Made by a program: the position numbers and the translations under genes
Part shown: positions 8,223 through 16,383 of the stretch, piece by piece
Numbering within the stretch: the stretch's first letter is position 1
How the letters are laid out: each line of letters opens with the position of its first letter
Origin: JBMOKT01 sp049323895
GTDB lineage: Bacteria; Bacillota; Peptococcia; Peptococcales; BICA1-8
Reading direction: 5' to 3'
Length of the DNA stretch: 64,000 bases
Assembly (NCBI GenBank): GCA_049323895.1
Contig: JBMOKT010000023.1
Span: 1 to 64,000, forward strand
The notes under the pieces: model-generated
Told to the model about the DNA's origin: nothing
What the model saw: the letters and a program-made list of their open reading frames with translations, nothing else
The model's database searches: none

Positions 8223-8966
8223 TTACAATACTTTTGCTTTCTTAAGTCTATCAACTAAGATGTGTACAGCTTTCTGGGGCTCCGACCCATCTATAGTAAA
8301 CCCTTCCCTTTGGGAATAGGGCAACTGATAGGTTACTGCTGCCTGCCAATTTTCCTGATAGTCGTTAGTAATAAATTCCACTTTTTTCTTTTTGGCTTCC
8401 AGAATGTTTTTAACAGTCGGGTAACGAGGTTCATTTATTCCCCGCTGAACAGCAATAATTGCCGGCAGTCCTGCTTCAATTATTTCTAAATTTTCATCAT
8501 TTTCCCGCTGGCATATTATTCTATTATCATTAATTTCCAGCTTTTTAACAGTATTTATTAGGGGAATTCCTAAAAGCTGACTTATTCTGGCAGGGACTTG
8601 AGCATTATTATCATCAATGGCAATCCAGCCGGATAGGATTAAATCATATTTTTCATGTGCTATTGCACTGGCTAACAGACTGCTAATTATAATACTCTCC
8701 TTGGACAGGGAAATAATAATTTTCCCTTCATCGGCACCTAATGCTAATCCATTTCTAATTGTATTTTCCGACTCTTTTCTCCCTACTGAATAAAGTATTA
8801 TTTCTCCGCCAAATTTTTCTCTAATCCTTAGTGCTTCTTCGATGGCAAATTCATCATAAGGATTGATAATATATTTTATGTCTTTTGTACTAATGGTAGC
8901 GGGATCTTCGAGAACTATTTTTGCCTCCGTGTCAAAGGTTTCCTTCACCAAAACAAGTATTCTCAA
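8223..8966 (-). CDS. etfB: Electron-transfer flavoprotein, beta subunit
   Basis: A 247-residue protein with the EtfB adenine-nucleotide-binding fold. Visible signatures: N-terminal LVLVKETFDTEA, NPYDEFAIEEALRI, LALGADEG, and the family motif with GLPAIIAVQRGINEPRYP before a Lys-rich stretch. First gene of the etfBA pair, lying 114 bp after the crotonase stop and a terminator, so etfBA may be partly uncoupled from the upstream operon. Its position next to acyl-CoA dehydrogenase and crotonase genes fits a role in crotonyl-CoA/butyryl-CoA redox chemistry. Confidence 0.95.
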   Translation of the reverse strand: MRILVLVKETFDTEAKIVLEDPATISTKDIKYIINPYDEFAIEEALRIREKFGGEIILYSVGRKESENTIRNGLALGADEGKIIISLSKESIIISSLLASAIAHEKYDLILSGWIAIDDNNAQVPARISQLLGIPLINTVKKLEINDNRIICQRENDENLEIIEAGLPAIIAVQRGINEPRYPTVKNILEAKKKKVEFITNDYQENWQAAVTYQLPYSQREGFTIDGSEPQKAVHILVDRLKKAKVL

Positions 8967-9030
8967 ATTTAGAAACCCCTTTCCTCTATTTAAGTGTACT
9001 CTGAAAAGTTTTAATACTATTTTAATTGTT

Positions 9031-9069
9031 AAATAAAGGTCCTCGCATCTTTTTTTACATACGAGGACC
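9031..9069 (-). terminator. Terminator after the crotonase gene
   Basis: An 11-bp stem (9038-9048 with 9059-9069) followed on the minus strand by TTTATTT. It ends or attenuates the acyl-CoA dehydrogenase-to-crotonase transcript before etfB. Confidence 0.75.
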
Positions 9070-9080
9070 CCCGGTGGACT

Positions 9081-9866
9081 TTATCTCCCTATAAAGTTTG
9101 GCTTGCGTTTTTCAACAAAGGCAGTCATGCCTTCCTTTTTATCTTCAGTAGAGCAAGTTATGCCAAAGAGTGTTCCTTCATACTTAGAACCGGTTTCCAA
9201 GTCAACGTCCATTCCAATATTTACTGCTTCTTTACACAGTTGAACGGCATAAGGTGCATGCCTCATAATCTTCTGGGCCAGTTCCTTAGCAGTACTCATC
9301 AGTTCTTCAGGAGGAACTACCTTATTCACCAATCCTATTCTATATGCTTCCTGAGCACCAATTATATCTCCTGTGAAAAGGAGTTCCTTGGCGATACCCT
9401 TTCCTACCAACCTGGGAAGCCTTTGGGTACCGGCAAAACCCGGAATAATACCCAGACCCACTTCCGGCTGGCCGAATTTAGCCTTTTCTGAAGCAACCCG
9501 GATATCACAGGCCATTGCGAGTTCACAACCGCCACCCAGAGCAAAGCCGTTTATAGCGGCAATTACCGGTTGGGGAAGGTTTTCAATCTTATTAAACACA
9601 CCTTGGCCAACCTCGCCCCAGGCTTTTCCCTCGGGACTAGACATGGGCAGCATGTAGGTTATATCGGCACCGGCCACAAAAGCCTTTTCTCCACTACCGG
9701 TAATGACAACCACTTTGACGGAAGAATCTTTGGCAATCTCGTCTAATAGTGGTGATAGCTCCTTAAAAACATCAATATTTAAAGCATTTAATGCTTTAGG
9801 ACGGTTAATGGTAATGAGGCCTATGCCTTCCTGATTTTCAAACAATACATTTTTATCTTCGGACAT
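9081..9866 (-). CDS. crt: Enoyl-CoA hydratase/crotonase (3-hydroxybutyryl-CoA dehydratase)
   Basis: A 261-residue crotonase-superfamily enzyme interconverting 3-hydroxyacyl-CoA and enoyl-CoA. Oxyanion-hole and active-site segments are intact: FVAGADI, GFALGGGCELAMACD with the first catalytic Glu, and GQPEVGLGIIPGFAGTQRL with the second. Length is typical for bacterial Crt. It lies 23 bp after the dehydrogenase gene at the end of the operon that starts with acyl-CoA dehydrogenase. Confidence 0.95.
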   Translation of the reverse strand: MSEDKNVLFENQEGIGLITINRPKALNALNIDVFKELSPLLDEIAKDSSVKVVVITGSGEKAFVAGADITYMLPMSSPEGKAWGEVGQGVFNKIENLPQPVIAAINGFALGGGCELAMACDIRVASEKAKFGQPEVGLGIIPGFAGTQRLPRLVGKGIAKELLFTGDIIGAQEAYRIGLVNKVVPPEELMSTAKELAQKIMRHAPYAVQLCKEAVNIGMDVDLETGSKYEGTLFGITCSTEDKKEGMTAFVEKRKPNFIGR

Positions 9867-9889
9867 AACACACCATCCTTTAATAATTT

Positions 9890-10750
9890 TTATTGATAAT
9901 CATTGTAGAAGCCTCTTCCGGACTTTTTGCCAAGCCATCCGGCTTCTACATATTTCCTCAGTAACGGGCATGGACGATATTTGGGGTCACCAAATCCTTC
10001 ATATAAAACTTCCATTACATAAAGAATGGTATCTAAACCGATAGCATCTATTAAACGGAGGGGACCAATGGGATGGTTAAACCCTAATACCGCTACATCA
10101 TCAATAGTTTTGGGATCTGCAACACCTTCATAAAGGGTATATACTGCTTCGTTCATCATAGGAACCATAATTCTGTTTCCTACAAAGCCGGGAAAGTCGT
10201 TAACTTCAACGGGGCTTTTGCCAATATCCGCCGCAAGCTTCATAATTGACTGAACAGTCTCTTGATCAGTAGCTAAACTTTTAACTACTTCTACCAATTT
10301 CATCAAATAGACCGGGCTGAAGAAATGCATACCTACCACTTTTTGAGGACGGCTTGTTACTGCACCTATTGCCGTTACCGGTAAGGACGAAGTATTGGTA
10401 GCTATAATTGTTTTCTCTGGACAAAACTGATCTAACTTTTTAAAGATATCAAGTTTTAAAGCCATATTTTCTGTAACTGCTTCAATTGCTAAATCTATAT
10501 CTTGGCAGTCCTCTGCTCCCCACTCAGCTGCCCCGTTAATTCGCGACAATATTTCTTGTTTTTGTTCTTCGGTGGCTTTGCCTTTTTTAATCATTCTGTC
10601 CATATTTTTACCTATGCCGGCTATACCTTTATTAACTACTTCTAAACTCACATCACGAATTTCAATTTGAATTCCAGCCTGGGCCATAACATGGGCAATA
10701 CCGCTTCCCATTTGCCCTCCGCCGATAATCAATACTTTTTTGAATTCCAT
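9890..10750 (-). CDS. hbd: 3-hydroxybutyryl-CoA dehydrogenase
   Basis: A 286-residue NAD(P)-dependent dehydrogenase. The Rossmann motif IIGGGQMGSGIAHVMAQAG is at the N-terminus, the catalytic His is in GMHFFSPVYLMKLVEVV, and the C-terminal dimerisation domain has DFPGFVGNRI and GLDTILYVMEVL. ATG at 10750 was chosen over an upstream GTG because of spacing to AAAGGGG. It catalyses acetoacetyl-CoA/3-hydroxybutyryl-CoA conversion between the CoA-transferase and crotonase steps of its operon. Confidence 0.95.
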   Translation of the reverse strand: MEFKKVLIIGGGQMGSGIAHVMAQAGIQIEIRDVSLEVVNKGIAGIGKNMDRMIKKGKATEEQKQEILSRINGAAEWGAEDCQDIDLAIEAVTENMALKLDIFKKLDQFCPEKTIIATNTSSLPVTAIGAVTSRPQKVVGMHFFSPVYLMKLVEVVKSLATDQETVQSIMKLAADIGKSPVEVNDFPGFVGNRIMVPMMNEAVYTLYEGVADPKTIDDVAVLGFNHPIGPLRLIDAIGLDTILYVMEVLYEGFGDPKYRPCPLLRKYVEAGWLGKKSGRGFYNDYQ

Positions 10751-10802
10751 AAAACTCACACCCCTTTAAGATTTTCAAATAAATTTAAATATTCCCAGGA
10801 TT

Positions 10803-11762
10803 TTAAGCTAGTTTCTGTTTTTCAACAAAACGCAATAAATTGTCCAAGGTTTCTAAATCTCTGACATTTATGCAGTTAGCCTTAATACCATGTTTTTCAG
10901 CACAACGGATATTAAGATTAGTTATGAAATTTTGTGAACCAACTTCAATAAAGGTATCTATCCCTGCTTCTAACATGGTATCCATAGATTCTTCCCATCT
11001 AACAGGACTGAAAACATGCTGCCTTAATAATTCGTTAATATTTTCGGTTTCGAATTTACCGGTGACATTGTCTGCATACCTTATTTTGGGACTTTTTGCT
11101 TCAATATTTCTTAGTTCAAACTCCCGTGCCAGTTGATTACCTGCCTCAGTTAAAAGAACGGTATGAAAAGGACCGCTAACAGCTAAGTAAGTTGTTTTTG
11201 CACCCCTTTGCGCAGCCATCTCCGCCGCCTTATCTACCGGAGCATTATAGCCGGCCACAATGGTTTGTCCAGGGCAATTGAAATTTGAAGGCTCTATATG
11301 GCCCAAAGGCAAACATTCTTCAACAATTTTATAGATTTCTTCCCTATCCAGCCCAAGAATGGCGAGCATTTTGCCTTTCCCAACAGGAACAGCATTTTGC
11401 ATATAAATACCTCTTTGTTTTACGAGGGAAACGGTATCCTTAAACTCTAAAGAACCCGCATATACTAAAGCAGTATACTGACCTAAGCTAAATCCTGCAG
11501 TAGCATCACCACCTAGGCCATATCTCTTTTCCAGAACATTAAGAATAGCCAGACTTGTAGTATGAATAATGGGCTGGTTATTTTCAGTTAACCTTTGAAT
11601 TTCTTCAGGACCCTCAAAACATAACCTTTTAATATCCACCCCTGTTAGGTCACAAGCCCAGTCATAAATTTCCATAGCTTCCCTGTAAGTTTCAGCTATC
11701 TCTTTACCCATTCCCACATAATGGGTAGCCTGGCCGGGAAAAACAAATGCAGTATTATTCAC
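10803..11762 (-). CDS. FabD-like malonyl-CoA/acyl-carrier transacylase paralogue within the fermentation operon
   Basis: A 319-residue protein of the malonyl-CoA:ACP transacylase fold. It keeps FPGQ (oxyanion Gln11), the nucleophile Ser92 in GFSLGQY (FabD usually has GHSLGE), Arg117 in KQRGIYMQ, which in FabD binds the malonyl carboxylate, and His200 in SGPFHT. GTG start with GGGGAGG eight bases upstream. It sits between CoA-transferase B and hbd, not in a fatty-acid synthesis cluster. Malonate-decarboxylase MdcH-like or other acyl-transfer roles are possible. The retained Arg argues for a carboxylated acyl group; the job here is unknown. Confidence 0.85.
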   Translation of the reverse strand: MNNTAFVFPGQATHYVGMGKEIAETYREAMEIYDWACDLTGVDIKRLCFEGPEEIQRLTENNQPIIHTTSLAILNVLEKRYGLGGDATAGFSLGQYTALVYAGSLEFKDTVSLVKQRGIYMQNAVPVGKGKMLAILGLDREEIYKIVEECLPLGHIEPSNFNCPGQTIVAGYNAPVDKAAEMAAQRGAKTTYLAVSGPFHTVLLTEAGNQLAREFELRNIEAKSPKIRYADNVTGKFETENINELLRQHVFSPVRWEESMDTMLEAGIDTFIEVGSQNFITNLNIRCAEKHGIKANCINVRDLETLDNLLRFVEKQKLA

Positions 11763-11795
11763 GGAATTCCTCCCCTTATATAGTTTTGTTATTAT

Positions 11796-12449
11796 CTACA
11801 CACTTATAGTTTTTAATTGGGGGCTGATTATTAGTTCTGCCTCTGTAGCGGCTAAGACCTCATCCAGTGTTACATCGGGGGCAATTTCTTTTAATAAAAG
11901 TCCTTGCTCAGTAACCTCAATAACTGCCATTTCCGTTACTACTAAGTCTACACAGTTCAATCCGGTTAAGGGTATAGCACACTTTTTAAGTATTTTTGGT
12001 GCGCCCTTTGAGGTGTGCTCCATGGCAATGATAACTCTCTTGGCACCGGAAACCAAATCCATCCCGCCGCCTATCCCAACGGTTTTTTTACCAGGTATTT
12101 TCCAATTTGCCAGATTGCCTTCCCGATCAACCTGCAGAGCTCCGAGGACTGTAGCATCCAAATGCCCGCCGCGGATAATGCCAAAGGATACGCCGCTGTC
12201 GAAAAATGCTCCCCCTGGTAGAATTGTTACATGCTGATCACTAGCGTTAATAAGTTCCGGATCTATTTCATCTTTACTTTTGGGCATAGGTCCTATATGG
12301 GTAAATCCATTTTCTGAATGCAAGAAAACCTGTACACCTTCAGGAATATAATTTCCTACTAATGTTGGAATGCCTATTCCAAGATTAACAAAATCTCCAT
12401 CTTTAAATTCCTGTGCAACTCTTCTAGCAATAAAGTCTTTTTTATCCAT
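11796..12449 (-). CDS. ctfB: 3-oxoacid/butyrate-acetoacetate CoA-transferase, beta subunit
   Basis: A 217-residue beta subunit of a two-subunit family I CoA-transferase. The catalytic Glu lies in VFLHSENGFTHIG, and GIGIPTLVGNYIP and GGGMDLVSGAKRVIIAMEHT are typical of the AtoA/ScoB/CtfB group. It starts 11 bp after the alpha subunit stop, so translation is likely coupled. The reaction is CoA exchange between acetoacetate (or another 3-oxoacid) and acetyl/butyryl-CoA. The exact substrate cannot be read from sequence. Confidence 0.92.
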   Translation of the reverse strand: MDKKDFIARRVAQEFKDGDFVNLGIGIPTLVGNYIPEGVQVFLHSENGFTHIGPMPKSKDEIDPELINASDQHVTILPGGAFFDSGVSFGIIRGGHLDATVLGALQVDREGNLANWKIPGKKTVGIGGGMDLVSGAKRVIIAMEHTSKGAPKILKKCAIPLTGLNCVDLVVTEMAVIEVTEQGLLLKEIAPDVTLDEVLAATEAELIISPQLKTISV

Positions 12450-12460
12450 CGTTATCCCCC

Positions 12461-13108
12461 CTAACCCTGGACAATATAATCAACAAAAATTCCCGGCGTC
12501 ATAACTTCATCAGGGTCAATCATACCTGTTTCAAAAATATTATCGGCTTGAACTATGGTAATATCTGCTGCCGCAGCCATTAAGGGATTGGTATTGCGTG
12601 CTGCCTTACGATATACTAAATTTCCGGATACATCTGCTTTATGAGCTTTTATTAAAGCAATATCCGCCTTTAAAGGCAGTTCCAGGAGATAGTCCTTGCC
12701 GTCTATAGTAATCCGCTGCTTTCCATTTTCCAGCTCAGTTCCCACCCCTGTTGGAGTTAAGATGCCGCCAAGCCCGAATCCTCCCGCCCGTACCCTTTCA
12801 GCAAGAGTTCCTTGAGGAACAAATTCCACTTCCAAGTCACCGGCCTCATATTGTTCCATTGTGGCAGAGTTTCTCCCAATATAAGAAACAATTACTTTTT
12901 TGAACTGCCGACTTGCTACCAGCTTGCCAATACCTCTATCTACTAAAGCGGTAGAGATGGATATCCCCGTGAGGTTTTTTGCTCCCTTTTCTACTACAGC
13001 ATCCAGCAATTTATCTGGTGCACCGATACCCCAAAAGCCTGATACCATAATAGTCATATTATCCTTTACCATGCCCGCAGCTTCCGACATAGAAATTACT
13101 TTTGCCAT
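12461..13108 (-). CDS. ctfA: 3-oxoacid/butyrate-acetoacetate CoA-transferase, alpha subunit
   Basis: A 215-residue alpha subunit with the CoA-binding glycine pattern GFWGIGAPDKLLDAVVEKG near the N-terminus and GGFGLGGILTPTGVGTE in the middle. ATG at 13108 has GGGAGGA upstream; a longer reading frame from 13123 would place the start inside that ribosome-binding site. Partner of the beta subunit immediately downstream. Confidence 0.92.
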   Translation of the reverse strand: MAKVISMSEAAGMVKDNMTIMVSGFWGIGAPDKLLDAVVEKGAKNLTGISISTALVDRGIGKLVASRQFKKVIVSYIGRNSATMEQYEAGDLEVEFVPQGTLAERVRAGGFGLGGILTPTGVGTELENGKQRITIDGKDYLLELPLKADIALIKAHKADVSGNLVYRKAARNTNPLMAAAADITIVQADNIFETGMIDPDEVMTPGIFVDYIVQG

Positions 13109-13165
13109 AAGCAGTCCTCCCATTTCTAAAAATGAGTACGTTCACTACCTTTAGAAACTCAAATA

Positions 13166-13208
13166 TATTTCCGGGCTAGCCCCTCGAAAGAGGGGCTAGC
13201 AGGAAATA
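13166..13208 (-). other. Strong intercistronic hairpin between acyl-CoA dehydrogenase and CoA-transferase genes
   Basis: GCTAGCCCCTC-GAAA-GAGGGGCTAGC (13175-13200), an 11-bp GC-rich stem with a GNRA tetraloop, nested in an outer TATTTCC/GGAAATA pairing. No T-run follows on either strand, so it is probably an RNA-stability or processing element rather than a terminator. Confidence 0.7.
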
Positions 13209-13233
13209 TACAGTAATCTAAATTATTTTTTAA

Positions 13234-14385
13234 TTATCTTAAAATACTTCCAGAAATAACTAGTTTTTGAATTTCGTTAGTACCTTCGTAAATCTGTGTT
13301 ATCTTAGCATCCCGCATCATGCGCTCAACGGGATGGTCACGAAGAAATCCTGCACCACCAAGTATCTGCACTGCTTCTGTAGTTACTTCCATGGCAGTAT
13401 CTGTGGCAAACATTTTAGCCATGGCTGCCTCTTTACCAAATGGAAGATGGTTGTCTTTCTTCCAGGCAGAAGATAATGTCAAAAGTTTTGCGGCTTCTAT
13501 TTTGGTGTGCATATCGGCCAATTTAAAGGCAATTACCTGTTGAGCAGCAATGGGCTTTCCAAATTGAATCCGCTCTTTTGCATACCCAAGGGCATATTCA
13601 TAAGCACCTTCTGCTATACCTGCTCCCTGAGCTGCAATGCCAATTCTTCCGCCGTCCAAAGTAGTCATAGCTATTTTAAATCCTTCGCCTTCTTTTCCGA
13701 GTCGATTTTCCAGCGGAACCTTAACATTTTCCATTTCAATTACCCGCTGTACCGTCGAACGGATACCCATTTTTCTTTCCTGTTTAGTAAAATTAAAACC
13801 TGGAGTATCCTTCTCAACTATAAAGGCGGTTATCCCTTTTACTCCTTTGGATTTATCGGTCATTGCAAATACAACATAAATGTCTGCATATCCGGAGTTT
13901 GTAATAAAACATTTTGTTCCATTAAGAATATAATGGTCTCCTTCTAATACTGCCGTACATTCGCTGGCACCTGAGTCACTGCCGGCATTGGGCTCTGTTA
14001 GACCAAAGGCACCCAGCTTTTCCCCTTTAAACATGGGTACGGAATATTTTTCTCTTTGTTCTTCTGTTCCATAATGGAAAATCGGCCAACCGGATAAGGA
14101 TATATGAACAGAATAAGCACATCCTAAAGAAGCATCAACTTTATTAATTTCGAAACCTGCTAATGCGTAAGAAATTTGATCAGCACCTGCTCCACCATAC
14201 TCTTGAGGATAAGGAAGACCCATTAAACCTAATTTTCCCATTTTTTTGAGAAGTTCATAGGTCGGAGCAAAGTCCTCTTTCTCATCTCTCTCTGCAGCCC
14301 CTGGTGCCACTTCCTTTTCCACAAAATCCTTCACCAACTGGCGAATCCTTTCCTGTTCTTCAGTAAATTTCAGATTAAAAACCAT
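13234..14385 (-). CDS. Acyl-CoA dehydrogenase (butyryl-CoA dehydrogenase type)
   Basis: A 383-residue flavoenzyme of the short-chain acyl-CoA dehydrogenase family. Visible are FGLTEPNAGSD, ITNSGYADIYVVFA, the glycine-rich GGRIGIAAQGAGIAEGAYEYA, and the C-terminal QIYEGTNEIQ with the usual catalytic-base Glu. ATG at 14385 has AAAGGAGGT upstream; the 17-residue longer reading is unlikely. First gene of an operon with ctfA, ctfB, the FabD-like gene, hbd and crt, behind a consensus sigma-54 promoter. Electrons would go to or come from EtfAB. Confidence 0.95.
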   Translation of the reverse strand: MVFNLKFTEEQERIRQLVKDFVEKEVAPGAAERDEKEDFAPTYELLKKMGKLGLMGLPYPQEYGGAGADQISYALAGFEINKVDASLGCAYSVHISLSGWPIFHYGTEEQREKYSVPMFKGEKLGAFGLTEPNAGSDSGASECTAVLEGDHYILNGTKCFITNSGYADIYVVFAMTDKSKGVKGITAFIVEKDTPGFNFTKQERKMGIRSTVQRVIEMENVKVPLENRLGKEGEGFKIAMTTLDGGRIGIAAQGAGIAEGAYEYALGYAKERIQFGKPIAAQQVIAFKLADMHTKIEAAKLLTLSSAWKKDNHLPFGKEAAMAKMFATDTAMEVTTEAVQILGGAGFLRDHPVERMMRDAKITQIYEGTNEIQKLVISGSILR

Positions 14386-14458
14386 GATAATACCTCCTTT
14401 AGATTTATTAATATGATCAGAAATACCAAATTCCATGGAGTGTTATATATCCACAAAA

Positions 14459-14476
14459 TTGCAATATCCATGCCAA
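14459..14476 (-). promoter_or_regulatory. Sigma-54 (-24/-12) promoter of the acyl-CoA dehydrogenase operon
   Basis: The minus strand reads TTGGCATGGATATTGCA: GG (14473-14474) and GC (14461-14462) with ten bases between. Expected start site near 14450, about 65 bases before the CDS. The first eight bases (TTGGCAT) are identical to the promoter at 4779-4796. Confidence 0.9.
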
Positions 14477-14523
14477 ACCATTTATATACGAAACTAGGTT
14501 GTTTTATTGATTGCAAAATGTCT

Positions 14524-14582
14524 AGAAAAACACGGCTTGCACTGAGCCTTTGGTGACTGCGGAAGCCGATGTTGCTCTTATG
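14524..14582. repeat. Copy 2 of a structured intergenic repeat
   Basis: Partner of the element at 1729-1788. Here it lies between the sigma-54 promoter and the upstream palindromes, so on the minus strand it is upstream of the transcript. A short TTATACTTTCT word follows in both copies. The GGCT/AGCC hairpin is kept with a changed pair. Confidence 0.6.
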
Positions 14583-14610
14583 CCACCTCAAACTTATACT
14601 TTCTTTAAAG

Positions 14611-14647
14611 CCAAAAAAAAAATCCGATGCGTTGTTGCATCGGATTC
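14611..14647 (-). terminator. Terminator-like hairpin after psd, also palindrome C (GATGC-N6-GCATC)
   Basis: AATCCGATGC-N6-GCATCGGATT followed on the minus strand by about ten T: a good intrinsic terminator for psd. The same bases (14626-14641) form a perfect copy of the GATGC-N6-GCATC palindrome, centred 172 bp from the -12 GC of the acyl-CoA dehydrogenase promoter. It may serve both roles. Confidence 0.75.
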
Positions 14648-14730
14648 TTTGAATTTATTCTTTAGAATATACTTTCCTTTTAAAAAAGTACTTATTTCTG
14701 AACAACTATAATTGATGCGATTAGGAATAG

Positions 14731-14754
14731 CTTTGATGTATTAATGCATCAAAG
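14731..14754. promoter_or_regulatory. Candidate activator-binding palindrome D
   Basis: TTTGATGT-ATTAAT-GCATCAAA, one mismatch from GATGC-N6-GCATC, centred 281 bp upstream of the -12 GC of the acyl-CoA dehydrogenase promoter and directly after the psd stop codon. No T-run follows, so it is not an obvious terminator. Confidence 0.5.
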
Positions 14755-14760
14755 CTCCCA

Positions 14761-15675
14761 TTAAATCATAGTTCTTTTTTTACCGATAGACATTCCCATC
14801 TTGACCTTAGTCTCAATACCCTTTTCCGTATTAATTAAAAGGTCCTGGTCAGGTTCTATAATACCTGGCTGAAAGAACATAATCACAGTAGAACCACCAA
14901 ACTTAAAATACCCTTTTTCCGAACCTTTTTTAACCCATTGGCGGGGGTTAAAGGTATGGACTATACTTCCTACACAGGTTGCTCCTACTTCCATTAATAA
15001 AATCTTGGCAAAATTATCTGAATCAAAAATAGTAATATCCCTTTTGTTTTGACAGTAAATTTGAGCCTTTTTATGCAAAGCAATTGGATTTACAGAATAG
15101 TAATGTCCTTTTACTTCCTTGGCCTTACCTGGCATACCACTGTCCGGGAAGTGAAACCTGTGATAATCAACTGGACACAGGCGAATTATATAACATACTC
15201 CTTGTTCATATGTTTCGGCCAGCTGTTTATTCCCAATTAAATCTATCATGGAATATGTGCTTCCCTTTATTTGAAGAAGATTATCTATGGCAATTTTATC
15301 ATAAACCAGCAATCTCCCGTCAGCAGGTGAAATAACTACATCTTTGTCCATTTCTATCTTACGGGCACCTTCCTTTAACTCCCTATAGAAAAAATCATTA
15401 AAAGAAGAAAACTGGTGCAGCTCTTTTTTACATTCATCTAACTGGATATCATAATCCTTGACAAAGGTTGAAACCTTTCCTTTACTCCACGACATATCCT
15501 GAAGCCTGCCATAAATATGACTAAACATCTTTTTCTTAAAAACCAGTTCCAAAAGGCCCATACCTAGAGGATTGGAATAAAGCCATTTAAGGTATTTTTC
15601 GCCAGCAACCTTTTCTTCATGAACGCAACCTGTTTCTCTATCTAAATAATTTATCTTCAAGCTTTTCACCACCAA
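14761..15675 (-). CDS. psd: Phosphatidylserine decarboxylase proenzyme
   Basis: A 304-residue membrane-associated enzyme forming phosphatidylethanolamine. The pyruvoyl-generating cleavage motif is FGGST near the C-terminus (LGST/GGST class). SPADGRLLVYD and VDYHRFHFPDSG are conserved segments around catalytic Asp/His residues. Length fits the larger, type II-like bacterial form. The gene before it (UPF0316) is on the same strand 78 bp away. Confidence 0.93.
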   Translation of the reverse strand: MVVKSLKINYLDRETGCVHEEKVAGEKYLKWLYSNPLGMGLLELVFKKKMFSHIYGRLQDMSWSKGKVSTFVKDYDIQLDECKKELHQFSSFNDFFYRELKEGARKIEMDKDVVISPADGRLLVYDKIAIDNLLQIKGSTYSMIDLIGNKQLAETYEQGVCYIIRLCPVDYHRFHFPDSGMPGKAKEVKGHYYSVNPIALHKKAQIYCQNKRDITIFDSDNFAKILLMEVGATCVGSIVHTFNPRQWVKKGSEKGYFKFGGSTVIMFFQPGIIEPDQDLLINTEKGIETKVKMGMSIGKKRTMI

Positions 15676-15753
15676 AAAATTATAATTCTCCCACCATTAT
15701 ATTAAATTTAGGGCAAAACTAAAAGAAAAAGCCACAAAAATGTAAGCCCTTCT

Positions 15754-16257
15754 TTAATTACCATACCCTCCATAGAAATATTTAGGTTCATACATAACAA
15801 CAAAGGCATTAGGCTTGAGCTGTTTGATGCGGGCTTCCAATCCAGCATAACGTTTCTTCTTAACCAGGATATACAGCATATCCTTATCACCTTTCATGCC
15901 CATCACCTTCCAATTGGTAATGGCATAATTATCCTGCCTTAAGGCTTCCACCAGAGTACTAAGTTCACCGTCCGCAATAACCTGCACAATTAGGTGACCC
16001 ATATTAAGCCTTTTCTCAACAATAGATCCTGTTAGAACGCCAGTTGCATATCCCGATGAAGCAATAAGTATGGCGACTATACTATTGTTTGAACCTCCTC
16101 CAATGGCGTATGCAAAAGTTGCCATATATATAAAGTTTTCAGTAGCCGCGATTATTGATGCAATACCCTTTTTACCCCTTATAACCATGATGACCCTGAT
16201 AGTATTCAGAGAAACATATACCGCCATAGCAAAAAAGATAATAATATACTGCTGCAT
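15754..16257 (-). CDS. UPF0316/DUF2179-type membrane protein
   Basis: A 167-residue protein with three N-terminal membrane segments and a C-terminal soluble DUF2179-like domain (VQVIADGELSTLVEALRQDNYAITNWKVMGMKGDKDML). ATG at 16257 has GGAGG seven bases upstream; the longer reading frame start at 16290 has none. Function of the family is unknown; the C-terminal domain resembles small-ligand regulatory domains. Confidence 0.8.
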   Translation of the reverse strand: MQQYIIIFFAMAVYVSLNTIRVIMVIRGKKGIASIIAATENFIYMATFAYAIGGGSNNSIVAILIASSGYATGVLTGSIVEKRLNMGHLIVQVIADGELSTLVEALRQDNYAITNWKVMGMKGDKDMLYILVKKKRYAGLEARIKQLKPNAFVVMYEPKYFYGGYGN

Positions 16258-16313
16258 TTGCAAACCTCCATAGAAAACTTGCTTAGCCAATCCCCTGTCA
16301 AAGACATAGTATG

Positions 16314-16341
16314 AAAAAATGACCTTAAAAGGTCATTTTTA
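16314..16341. terminator. Bidirectional terminator between YgiQ-like and UPF0316 genes
   Basis: AAAAAATGACCTT-AA-AAGGTCATTTTT; A-run on one side and T-run on the other make it usable in both directions. It probably insulates the UPF0316 promoter from the gene upstream. Confidence 0.6.
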
Positions 16342-16383
16342 TTCCTTACAATTAAAAATAATATCCTAAATACATTGAATATT

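Noticed and set aside
13507..13947. 146-codon open frame on the plus strand inside the acyl-CoA dehydrogenase gene
   Set aside because: Antisense shadow of a clearly coding gene; no ribosome-binding site and odd, Cys/Ser/Phe-rich composition.
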